Below, piece by piece: positions 54,291-64,000 of a stretch of 64,000 bases of DNA (position 1 is the stretch's first letter; each line of letters begins with the position of its first letter). The notes beneath the pieces are model-generated. The model was not told the DNA's origin. It ran no database searches and saw only the letters and a program-made list of their open reading frames with translations. Source of the stretch: Apiosordaria backusii (taxonomy: Eukaryota; Ascomycota; Sordariomycetes; Sordariales; Lasiosphaeriaceae); the NCBI GenBank assembly GCA_030549205.1, contig JAUKTV010000006.1, forward strand, positions 390,501 to 454,500, read 5' to 3'. Made by a program: the position numbers and the translations under genes.

Positions 54291-56284
54291 TCCTCGCTGT
54301 CAGATGGGCGTTCATCTATCCCATAGGCTTCTCCCCATGTGATGTTTCTTTCCGCGTGGTATGCCCGCACCTTCATTCTCAAGTGAAGTGCGCAATCCTT
54401 GCTTGGGCAATAAGCCATGTCCTTATCGGGGTTATCCACGCAGCATCGAGCCTCTCTTGGCCAAAACTGAATGACCTGTCGGACATTGTCGGGTCGAACC
54501 GGATCCCCTTGTCTCCACAAGAAATAGTCGTTTAATTCCTCGTCCGGGGCTCCCCATCTTGCGAGTGTCCTCGATACTGGTGCTGGTTGTCCTGTCTGGG
54601 TAACCTCCCTGATCGGCCAATGCCTGTTAAGGGCTTTCAACTGGTAATGTTCCGCGCATCCGTGAGCGATGCACTGGAACCATGGCATTCTTCTGTGCTC
54701 TGGGTGTTTTGGGTGAACCTGTGGCGTGTCTCCTTCGCAAGGAGTATACCATCCCTGTGTTGGGACCTCTTCTGGCGTCAGTGCGAGTCCCACGCTGGCC
54801 ACTGGTCGCGCTGCCCAAAATTCATCCCAAGTCTCTCCATACTCGTTGAGCCGCATAAGGTCTCCAACGAACTCTTCCTCCGGAATGATCCAGCGTTCAT
54901 TGCCCTGCCCGAGCTGTGCAAGCGGTGGGCTGTCGGTCGTGGCTTGCGCCATCTTGTCCTCGAGGTCGCGATAGTGTCGTTCAATCGCTTCTCGCTGGTT
55001 CCGAAGTTCTTCCACCTCTTTCTCGAGTCTTTGAACCCGTTCCTCGGCTTGCCTTAGGGTCTCTCCCGTGTCTAAACTCGAGAGGGCGGTCGTGACGAAA
55101 ACCTGCCTTAGTCTCCGCAAGGTTTCCTCAGAGGGTCCTGGAGCCGTGTTTTCCTCTAGCCTGGTGGCTCCCCTGGTTGGCAGTTCTTGTCCCACAACAC
55201 GGTCTTCTCCCTCAGAGTCGACTGTTAATTCTCCTTCCTGAGTCTCATGCACGTAGTCGCTGTCGGTGTAGTCGTCCGCTGAGTCCAGGAATCCATCGTT
55301 GCCGTACTCAATGCTTGAGATCTCAACAACCCGCGTTGTCTTCGCAACTGCCGCCGCCTCCTTTTCCTTCCAGCTGAGCTGCTTGGGTGCCCGACAGTCT
55401 CTCTTGAAATGCCCCGTCTTCCCGCAGTTGAAGCACTTGACGTTGTTCTTCCCCTTGAACCGCTTCTGAACTGCGTCAATCTCCATAGGTCCCGCGTGAG
55501 TGGTTCCAGACACGCTTGTGGTGTAGCGTTTCTTCTTGTCGTTGGCTCGGTAGCCTCCGGAGCCACGGTGTTGTCCTGGGTTTGCACGCGTTCCTCTTTT
55601 CTCCATCCGGCGTTGAAACTGCCGGTCGTCGATACGAATGGCTGTAGCGATGTATTTGTCGATGGTGTCCGGTCTCTCCTCCTTGTACAACTCGTCCTTC
55701 ACTTCGTCCTTGAGTCCGTTGTAGAAAAGCTGCATCAAGCCTTCGTCATTAATCTCGCTGCGCAGGGCGTCGGTCTTGAAGGTGGCAGCATAGTCGGCTG
55801 CCGACCGGGTCTGGCGCAAGTTGGCGAGTCTCTCCTGGGCTCGGCGAGCTTCATCGTACTCTCCGAAGACTTCCTTGATGCGGGTCTCGAACTTCTTGAA
55901 GGTCTCGAAGCACTCCCTAGTGATGTCCTTCCTGGTGCCTGCGTCGTCGTTCTCGTAATAGTCGTCCAGGATGGGCTCGAACCACGCGAGAGCCTTGTCC
56001 TTGAGTCGAGATGCCGCGTAGGTGACCTTGGACTCCTCGTCAGGGAAGCGAGTAGGGTAGTACCGAAAATAGGTCTTGAGCTGGATCAGGAACCCTCCAA
56101 GCTCCCCCTTTCCGCCACCATAGCGTTCGGGGGCCTCAATCTTGGCCAGCTGGCTACCGCGGTGATCCAGGTGACCAACGGCGACGACTTGGTCCTGGGT
56201 CTGTTGAACCGCATCCTCGAGCTCCTTGACGCGAGCGTTGAGTCGAGCCAGAATGGCTTGAGGGCTTTCTTTGTTGTCCGCCAT
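54158..56284 (-). CDS. gag: G2 Gag with CCHC knuckle and Cys/His-rich extension
   Basis: 708 residues from the ATG at 56284. Same order as G1: N-terminal coiled coil, gag domain, CFNCGKTGHFKRDC knuckle, central coiled coil (LRQAEERVQRLEKEVEEL), then CIAHGCAEH and CPSKDCALH as paired C-x4-C-x2-H motifs. The segment around and after the second motif differs substantially from G1 and is 11 residues shorter overall, whereas the last 40 residues (ELLDSSAKEDALEAQQQSGK region) are conserved because they encode the frameshift signal and overlap pol. Confidence 0.95.
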   Translation of the reverse strand: MADNKESPQAILARLNARVKELEDAVQQTQDQVVAVGHLDHRGSQLAKIEAPERYGGGKGELGGFLIQLKTYFRYYPTRFPDEESKVTYAASRLKDKALAWFEPILDDYYENDDAGTRKDITRECFETFKKFETRIKEVFGEYDEARRAQERLANLRQTRSAADYAATFKTDALRSEINDEGLMQLFYNGLKDEVKDELYKEERPDTIDKYIATAIRIDDRQFQRRMEKRGTRANPGQHRGSGGYRANDKKKRYTTSVSGTTHAGPMEIDAVQKRFKGKNNVKCFNCGKTGHFKRDCRAPKQLSWKEKEAAAVAKTTRVVEISSIEYGNDGFLDSADDYTDSDYVHETQEGELTVDSEGEDRVVGQELPTRGATRLEENTAPGPSEETLRRLRQVFVTTALSSLDTGETLRQAEERVQRLEKEVEELRNQREAIERHYRDLEDKMAQATTDSPPLAQLGQGNERWIIPEEEFVGDLMRLNEYGETWDEFWAARPVASVGLALTPEEVPTQGWYTPCEGDTPQVHPKHPEHRRMPWFQCIAHGCAEHYQLKALNRHWPIREVTQTGQPAPVSRTLARWGAPDEELNDYFLWRQGDPVRPDNVRQVIQFWPREARCCVDNPDKDMAYCPSKDCALHLRMKVRAYHAERNITWGEAYGIDERPSDSEEWKEAQRQWLAGFELLDSSAKEDALEAQQQSGKGSRPFAEAANL
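54169..54200 (-). promoter_or_regulatory. G2 -1 frameshift signal
   Basis: GGGAAAA (complement of 54194-54200), 6-nt spacer and 6-bp stem (54169-54174 with 54182-54187), identical to G1. Confidence 0.75.
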
Positions 56285-56320
56285 GGTGATGGGTACCTTC
56301 AACTTATCCGTGACAGAGTT

Positions 56321-56337
56321 GAAGTGAGTATGCAACG
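56321..56337 (-). promoter_or_regulatory. G2 primer-binding site (self-priming type)
   Basis: The sense strand reads CGTTGCATACTCAC right after the 5' LTR. TTGCATACT pairs with AGTATGCAA inside the LTR (complement of 56476-56484). Confidence 0.6.
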
Positions 56338-56750
56338 TGTGACGAACCCCTGTACAGAACCTCTGAAAGGGATACTCGGTTGAAGGTAACTTCTGACAAT
56401 TGGTTCGGTGCAGCTAAACAGTGCACAACAAGATGTCTCAATGTAAACACAAGATACCGTGAATACAAGCTGTGATTGCATACTGCGGAACTATCTACGA
56501 GCTATCTAGTTCCTCCGTATATATATTTCAAATGCCAAGCTCTTTCTCCTCACTGGATCTATCCTTCAACACGTAGATCCCCTGGATCTACGTTCCAAAT
56601 CCTAGATCTATGTTCTGAATCCTAGATCCCTTGGATCTACGTTCTCAACCCTAGATCCCCTGGATCTACGTTCTAATTCCTAGATCCTTATCGTGCTCCT
56701 TATCCGTCGCTTGGCCCGTGCCACACTCGCGCCCCTCCACGCTTGTGACA
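56338..56750 (-). repeat. G2 right LTR (5' LTR, 413 bp)
   Basis: Drives the element. One difference from the left copy was seen. Carries the GATC array at 56556-56686. Confidence 0.97.
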
Positions 56751-56755
56751 TATTA

Positions 56756-59700
56756 TTACTATATAATAAGGTAGAACTTATTAAAGTATACCTTAACTCT
56801 TTATAGAACTCTTTAATCTATAGAGCTTTATAAATAGCCTTAATAAGTATATCGGTTTTAGTCTTTAAAGTAGAAAGGTTTATAGTATTAGCCTTCTTTA
56901 ATTTCCAACTTACAGGGCCTCTAATTACTTTAAATATAAAGTTGTAAGTAAATTTTAAGTCCTTTAAGTCCCTTATAAAGTCTAAATCTATAAAGCCTAT
57001 AGATACTATAGTACCTTTTTTTTTAATAAGTCTAATAGTATTATAACTATTGGTAATTACTAAATTCTCTATACTGTTTAAATACTTTAAAAGGTTTTTA
57101 ATAGCATTTAGATTTACTATAGTAAGCTACTATATACTTTTTAAAAGCTACTGTACTATAAAAGCAATATTAAGCTTTATTTAAGTTATTAAATATATTA
57201 CAATACTTACTATATATTAAAATAGTATATAATCCAACTTACTTATAGGGCTTTCTTTTAATTTAAGGTCCTTATATTAAGCTACTATTTTAAACTATAA
57301 AGAAACTAATATTTTATAACTATTTTTAAAGTTAAAGGTCTTAATTGCCTTCTATATATATTAGGCTTAGCTAAGCTATAGAAAGAAGTAACACCTATCC
57401 TTTATTATTTAAACACATAAAAAGAAGGAAGCCAGCCTTTTATTTTCTATTAAGTAGACCTTATTTAAACTTTTCTTAAGCTATTAAATATAAACCTTAT
57501 TAAAGCCTATAATTAAATAATTATTAATATAGGTTACTATAAAAATCCTAGTCTTAAGATTATAGAAGATAGTAAAGTTAAAAATTAACACTATAAAACT
57601 CTTTTCTTTTAGTAGCTTAGTAAGTTTAGCTTACTAAAGTTCAAGGCTTTACTTTAGACTATATAGAGCCTTAAAAAGGTAAATTATTTAGCTAGTTTTA
57701 AGCTTAAAGCTTTATCTATATAGCTTTGCTTTAATAGCAAAGTTTACTTTTTAATAAAACTTATAGAAGCCTTTAGATATAGCTATATAATTTTCCTCTT
57801 TTAAATAGCTATTAAAAAATGCCCTTATAAAATTAATCTGCTCTATTTCTTAGTTTAATAAAACTACTATAGCTAATAGTATATACTAGGTAGGTAATAT
57901 AATAGTAGAGGTAAAGGTCTCTATAAAATTTAAGCCTTCTTTTTATAAAAATCCTCTAATAACTAGCCTAGCTTTAAACTTTAAAAGCCTATTTTCTTTA
58001 TCGGTTTTTTTATATAGTACTAACCTACTGGTTAATAACATACAGTCTTTAAAGGTTCTTTAATTAACTATTTACCTAAATTTACTATATATAGCCTTTA
58101 ATTAGTAGGATTTTTTAGGGTTCTTTAGTACTTATTTTAGTATTTAAGATAGTAAATTAATACTAAAAGGACCTCTAAAGACCCTATAGTAATAGGCCTT
58201 AGCCCTAGTTAATATTGATTTAATAAATTAGCTAATACCTATTTTAATATCTTTATCTATATTTTAATATAGTTCTTTTACTTCTATTAATAAGTAGTCT
58301 TTAATAGAAGGTTCTAAACTGGCCTTAAGGTCTATAATAGGCCTATTAAAAGGCTTTAAACTACTATCAATTATAGCCTTTTAAATTATAATAGGCCTAC
58401 TAATTAACTTACTACTAGAGAATTTTTCAATATTGGCTTACTAGCTAAATTCTAAACTTAACCGGCCAGTTAAGTCGTATTTTTTAAGGTATAAGTCGCT
58501 ATTTTTATCCATTAACTATAATTGTAGTAGCTCTACCTCCCTTTAGTTTAAATCCCCTTTTAAGATAGCAGTAATACTTTAAATTATAGTAGGCTTATTT
58601 ACTATATTAATAAAGGAAGATTTTACCACTATCTTTTTAGCCAGTATCTATATTTAGTAAGTCTTAGTTTTAAAGACAGCTAATAGCTTATTAGGCTTTA
58701 TATAGGCCTATAGCTTTAAAGCTTTAGACCTTTTTTTAATGAAAATAAGGAGCTCTATAAAAGAGCCTATAGCCTTAAACTAGCTTAAATCTAACTTATA
58801 GGAAAGGGAAGGCTTTAATTTATTATAAAGCATTTAGTAAAGAATAAGGTCCCTATTATTAACTACTATATAGTTAATTAATTTAAATACTATAAATACT
58901 ATATAGTACTTATAGTATTAAGAAAGCTATAATAATACTATTATAGTCTATAACCAGTTTAAAAATACATTAATAGAACATTCAATTAGGCTATTTTACT
59001 TATAGATATAGGGCTTAAAAGTAGAAAATTCAACGCCTTTAGTAGAAAACCAGGCCTATAGTTTATAGTTAATTTCCTTTTTACTATTGTAATAGAAATA
59101 GATACGGTATATATTATAGTAGTTCTTTAAGCCTTTAAAAAAGCCTTTAATAATATTTAATATAGTTAGTCCTTTAGTATTTAATAAGTAAAAGGCCTAC
59201 TTAAACTGGGATTTTCAATTTACTAAAATTAACACTATAGGAAGCCTATTATAGGATATAGGCTTAATTTTAAAAGTATTACCTTTAATAGAACTTAAGA
59301 CCTTAAGTAAGTTTAAAATAGTAAAAAATTAAAGCCTTTTTATTGCCTTAACTTTATTATAGGCTAAGTATTAAAAATCTATTTCTTTTATTTAATTTAA
59401 ATTTAAAAGCCTAATAGTAATTTTATTAGTCTTTTTTAATAATATTAGGCCTATATAACCTAGCCTAATATACCATTTTAATACTACTTAAAGTAATTTA
59501 CTATTATAGTCTATAGCAGTGTTAAGGATATTTTTAATAGCCTCTTTAAGTATATAGCCTCCTTAAACCTCTTTTTAATTAAGTAGGCCAGGGTTATTTA
59601 AACCATTAAGGCCTTCTTTAAGCTTATAGAGCTTTTTAATAGATCTACCTTAATTAAATTTTCGAAAGTTAAAGTTATTTAAACTATTAAAGCCTTTTAT

Positions 59701-62042
59701 AAACTAATAAAGCTTTATTCCTTTAAATATACCTTGGCTATAACCTTCTTTACAGCTTTCTTTAGACCCTTTAAGCTTATAGGGCTTTACCTTTTAAACG
59801 TCTAAATTAAAGCTAATAGCACTATTACTATTTAGCTTTATAGGCCTATTATTAAGCCTTTAAAGATTTAAATTAACCTTTAAATAGCTATCTTTTTAAA
59901 ATAAAGATCTATTAAGAAACTTAACTATTAATTTTCACTTCCGATTAATAACGTTAAAACTTACATTATAGTAAATAATAGGCCTTTTTACCTTCTATAA
60001 TTTTAAAAAAAAGCTTAAAGCCTTAAAATCGAATACTACTATTGGGACTTTATTAGACCTATATAGTATTTTCTTTTTAACTTAACTGCTAGCTTTATAA
60101 TATAGTATACTATTAAAAAGCTTAATATTAAATTAAAGAATATATAAAGCATTTTTAAACTTAAGCTTAATATATTTAAAAGGTTCTTTCTATAAAAGTA
60201 TTATAAATATAGTAATTCTAAAGCCTTTAAGTATTAAGAGACTTCCTTTTATATAAATTGTCTTTAATAAGCTATTATTAAACTTATAGTTAATAAACCA
60301 TTTTTAACTATTAATAATATAGTTAATAAATCTTTAACCTTAAGCCTTTCTTTAAAGCCTTTAGGCCTTTTAAAGCCTTTCTTTTTTTTCTTTTAAAAAA
60401 GGCTATTTAAGTTAGTAAAGCTACTATTACTATTACTTTTAAACTTTTTACTTAAAAAGACCTTCTTTTTAACGCCTTTATAAAGGCCTTCTTTACTTTT
60501 ATAGGCTATATCTTTAATAGTAATAAAGGTTAAAATATACTGTTCTTTTAATAGGTCTGTTATTAAAAAGCTTAAGTTAATAGTACTTATATTTTAGCCT
60601 AATACTTTAATAGTCTATATAGAACTTTATTATCTTTTAACCTACTATAGAAAGCTCTTTTCTATAGCTTATAGGTATTAATTTACTTAATCTATAGTCT
60701 AAAGATTAATACCAGTTAGTATAAGCCAGTTAATTATATTAAAGAACTTAATATTAAAGTCTACTAAAGAGCCTATAAATTAATAAAAGTTTAAAAAATA
60801 GTATTCTCTATAAAAATTCCCTTACTATAATTTAGTATTATAGGAATACTTTTAAATAAGCAGTTTATAAACTTTAATAGGGCTTATTTACTATAAAATA
60901 AAAGTCTAAAGGGCTAAAGTTATATTATTTTAAAGTAATATTAATAGTAAAGCCTATTTAGTATTACTTTAGTAGGCTATTATAATAAGGTCCTTTATAA
61001 AAGTAACTATATCGATAGTATATAATATAATATTTAGGCCCTATTTCTATAGATCAAAATTCTTAAGGCCTATAAGCCTTTAGTTAATAGGGAATTTGTA
61101 GACCTTTTTAATTATCTTAATAGCTATAATAGTATAAAGGACTTTAATAAAACTACTATTAGCTTTAAGCTTTAATTAATAAGCTATTATAGCTTTTAAA
61201 TATATAGCTTTAACTACTATTAAAGAAGCAGTTATAGTAACCTTAAGCCGTGTTAAAGCGCTTTAAGCTATTATTAAAAGCTAAATTTACTTTACTACTT
61301 TAATTATAGTACTTTATAACTGTTAAATCTAGGCCTTTTACTTCTTTAATTAAATAGTAAAGGCCTATATATAGTAAGAATCTACTAATTCGTTTCTTTT
61401 AAAAGACCTTTATTTAAACTTTATATTTTATATTTTTAAATCTATAAAGGGTTTAGTATACTTACTATTAAAGTATTCTATAGAGCTTTAAGACCTTAGC
61501 TTAATACTGATTTTAATTAAGGCTTTAACTATAGTTTGCTTATATAGTAAAAGGTATTAGGTCTATAGTATTTAAAAGCCTTAAAGAATAGGCTTTATTT
61601 TATATAGTAAAGTACTGTAACTATTAATAGTAATAGTGATTAAGAAGGTTGCTTTACCTTCTTACTATTTTACTTACCTTTAAGATTTATAAAACTACCT
61701 ACTTAATTACAGTTAAGGTAAAAGGCTATTTCTAACTTTTATAAGCTTATAGTTTATAGGCCTTTAGTACCTTATTAGACTTAATTTTTATATACTTTAT
61801 AGTATAATAAATTTAGTAATAGGCGTAAATTTAAACTTTATAGGTCTTTAGAAAACCTAATAAAGTAAGGCAAGCTTAGTATTTACTTTATAACCTTACT
61901 TTAATAGGTAGGCTATAAAATCAGTAATTTTATAGCTTACTTATAGTATAGTTTATAATAGCCTAAGCTGTTATTTATAAAAGGCTTTAAGCTTAAGTTT
62001 ATAAGCCTATAATCTAGTTAGGTATTTTCTAAGCTTATAACT
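56756..62042 (-). pseudogene. Element D gag-pol, RIP-destroyed
   Basis: TA-rich interior. Minus-strand copia RT region at about 57450-57950, with the complement of a YINN box at 57520-57531 where YVDDC is expected. The segment 60340-60480 is the counterpart of the Lys-rich gag-like part of element C. Parallel to C throughout but independently mutated. Confidence 0.75.
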
Positions 62043-62877
62043 TATTGAAATAGGTTATAGCTAATTATAGGCCTAAAGGCTTTGTAATTAGTACTTATAT
62101 ACTAACTTACAGTATAGCAGAAGTCTTATATATAATACCTATAGTTTAATACTAGGATATTAAAATATAATACCTTATAGGTACTGTAAGATAGAAATAT
62201 AATAGGTAAATAATTGTGTTATAGTATTAGCCTTTTATAAATCTACTATAATAATCTCTATAATAGAGTTTATACTTGACCATTACTATATATTTACTAA
62301 CTAATATACAGTACTTTATATATCCTAGTAGGTAAATAAACTAGAGTATAGCTTAGTTAATTCTGAGGTTTATTAAGCCCTATAAACTACTTGCTAAGTC
62401 TTCTATAGCTTCTAATTTATAAGGCCTATAGGCCTATAATTTAGTATAGTAATAATATATCTACTTACCTATAGGCCTATTAATTCTAGGCCAATTTGGC
62501 TAGTCCAGTAGTTAACTATAGGTCTTATAGGCAGTTAAGTTAATATGGTTCACAGCTCTTTAAAAATCAACTTACGGCTATACAAAAGGGCCGCGAAACC
62601 CGATACCCTTAACTTAAAGTGCAGGTTATCGTAGGGTTAGGGTTAGGCCACTTATACTGCTTACAGTAGTGAGCCTTAGTAGCCTGAATATAAAATTATA
62701 GGCAGTTTGGCCTACTAGTTAGTGGGATGTAGGCCTTTGAATAGCCCTGCTGTGAAGTAAGGTGCCGGGCGAGTGCTGGGTAGCTGACGGGTAGGCTTTC
62801 CCACTTAAGCTTCTACTACCTAGTATAATAGCAGCTATCTACTGTAAACTTAAGCCTTGCAGGGACCTAGTTTAACA
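62043..62877 (-). repeat. Element D 5' LTR (835 bp)
   Basis: C-family LTR whose outer (right) half keeps near-normal composition, ending GGGACCTAGTTTAACA. It is followed by AAACC, which matches the point in E's LTR where D landed. Confidence 0.88.
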
Positions 62878-63159
62878 AAACCGAACATCCCTAACTTAAA
62901 ATATAGGTTAATATAGAGTTAAGGTTAGGCTACTTATATTGCCTATAATAGTAGGCCTTAATAGCTTAAATATAAAATTATAGGTAGTTTAGTCTATTAG
63001 TTAGTAAAATGCAGGCCTTTAAATAGCCTTATAGTAAAGTAAGGTATTAAGTAAATACTAAGTAATTAATAAGTAGGCTTTTTAACTTAAACTTCTATTA
63101 TATAATATAATAGTAGCTATTTACTATAAACTTAGACTTTATAGGGACCTAATTTAATA
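62878..63159 (-). repeat. Remnant of element E 3' LTR (282 bp)
   Basis: Aligns with the second part of the C-family LTR from the CCCTTAACTTAAAG segment to its TTTAATA end, followed by a CCCCTTTT polypurine-tract complement. Confidence 0.85.
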
Positions 63160-64000
63160 CCCCTTTTCTATTTATAGTAAATAATAGGCTTAAATTTAAA
63201 TCTAAAGCTTACTATAGTAAGCTAAAATTAATAAACTAACTAACTAATTAAGAAATTAAAATATAAGTATATAAGGCGTTAATGTCTATATATTTTAAGT
63301 ATTAAGTAGTTACTTTTTTAAGCTAATTTATAAAGAAAAATTAAATATAGGGAAGGTAGTTTTCCAATTTATTCTTCTATTAACTTTTTTTCTATAGGCT
63401 TATTCTTTAAACTTAAAAGACCTATAAAGGTTTTAAATTTTTAACTAGCTAATAGTTTAATTAGTCTATTAACTGGTATTTATTTAGTATTTAAATAGTT
63501 AATTATAACCTATAATACTTTAACTTACTTTTTAACTTAATAGTATTTTAATAATATATACTTAATATAGTTATAAAAGGTTAAGTTATAGGTAATAATT
63601 ATAAAGCTAATATTATTACTATATAGTAAAGTAAAGCCTACTAAAGTATATTTTAACTTTTTATAAATTTCTTTAATCTATAACGCTTTATAAATAGCTT
63701 TAATAAATATATTGGTTTTAGCCTTTAAAGTAAAGAGGCTTATAATATTAGCCTTTTTTAATTTCTAGTTTATAGGACTTTAGGCTACTTTAAATATAAA
63801 ACTATAAGTAGATTTTAAGTCTTTTAAGTCCTTTATAAAGTCTAAATCTATAAGATCTATAGGTACTATAGTACTTTCCTTTTTAATAAATCTAATAGTA
63901 TTATAATTATAGACAATTACTAAATTCTTTATACTATTTAAATACTTTAAAAGGTTTTTAATAGCGTTTAAGCTTATTATAGTAAACTACTATATACTTT
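63160..64000 (-). pseudogene. Element E interior (RNase H/RT end), truncated by window
   Basis: RIPped copia interior closely parallel to 49006-49461 plus 56756-57150 of element D, without a G insertion. It continues beyond the window. Confidence 0.75.

Larger units (their letters stand above)
49462..56750 (-). mobile_element. G2: intact Ty3/gypsy chromovirus with antisense gene
   Basis: A 7289-bp minus-strand element with 413-bp LTRs differing at one site seen by eye (49501 A versus 56377 G). Flanked by TATTA (49457-49461 and 56751-56755). gag and pol are open and all catalytic motifs are kept. It is not RIPped although it lies in RIPped copia D. Gag-Pol and R-U5 are close to G1, while U3 and the antisense gene are not. 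Confidence 0.97.
48172..62877 (-). mobile_element. Element D: RIPped Ty1/copia of the C family, interrupted by G2
   Basis: LTRs are 48172-49005 and 62043-62877. The interior on the minus strand parallels element C, including the copia catalytic box decayed to YINN (complement at 57520-57531). G2 is inserted at 49462-56750 near the pol 3' end. The right end was inserted into E's 3' LTR at AAACC (62878-62882). Confidence 0.85.
48172..64000 (-). mobile_element. Element E: RIPped copia of the C family, runs off the window, holds D
   Basis: The LTR fragment 62878-63159 followed by copia interior (63160-64000) belongs to an element interrupted by D. Its missing left LTR part is best explained by fusion with D's 3' LTR at 48172-49005. 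The interior parallels 49006-49461 and 56756 onward in D. The 5' LTR lies beyond the window. Confidence 0.65.

Overview
This looks like a filamentous ascomycete (Pezizomycotina) chromosome segment: a transposon-rich island with a few host genes. The grounds are short fungal introns with CTAAC/CTGAC branch points, HET-domain relics, a GCN5-type acetyltransferase, Ty3/gypsy chromoviruses and Ty1/copia elements, and long stretches in which CpA/TpG are nearly absent and TpA dominates. That last pattern is the signature of repeat-induced point mutation (RIP). No CRISPR, rRNA or tRNA gene was seen.

Layout. 1-2592: 3' end of a Cys-rich single-pass membrane protein gene, then a HET C-terminal relic. 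2598-15947: RIP-degraded Ty1/copia element A (152-bp LTRs, TSD TTTCC) whose RT is split by an intact Ty3/gypsy chromovirus, G1 (7076-14408, TSD TTTAT). 15953-18275: HET pseudogene and non-coding DNA. 18281-29746: RIPped minus-strand Ty3/gypsy B (332-bp LTRs, TSD GCCTA), holding RIPped plus-strand copia C (834-bp LTRs, 19644-27692), which in turn holds an un-RIPped solo LTR (20207-20647, TSD ATAAA). 29750-33256: tandem repeats, foldbacks and a MULE transposase pseudogene. 33257-34546: intact GCN5-like gene. 35788-47884: RIPped 12-kb minus-strand Ty3/gypsy F (TSD ATTTA) with a long decayed ORF on the opposite strand. 48172-64000: two nested minus-strand copia elements of the C family (D inside E), with D split by a second intact chromovirus, G2 (49462-56750, minus, TSD TATTA).

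The most interesting system is the G chromovirus family. Besides gag and pol (pol apparently made through a -1 frameshift signal, with a self-priming site), each intact copy carries an antisense gene between the pol 3' end and the 3' LTR. Its product has Zn2Cys6 cysteine spacing, then a coiled coil, then an acidic/aromatic tail, which is the architecture of a fungal transcription factor. The G1 version has a canonical 65-nt intron readable only on the antisense strand. Gag-Pol and R-U5 are nearly identical between G1 and G2, but the antisense gene and the adjacent U3 are replaced together. The two U3s carry different arrays of GATC-centred motifs that share a 9-bp spacing, and the solo LTR is a third U3 type. 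I infer a modular, element-encoded regulator plus operator cassette. This is testable but not proven.

The stratigraphy implies an older phase of intense RIP on A-F and later insertion of G elements that escaped RIP. All three G-family insertions lie in RIPped copia DNA, consistent with chromodomain-guided targeting to heterochromatin.
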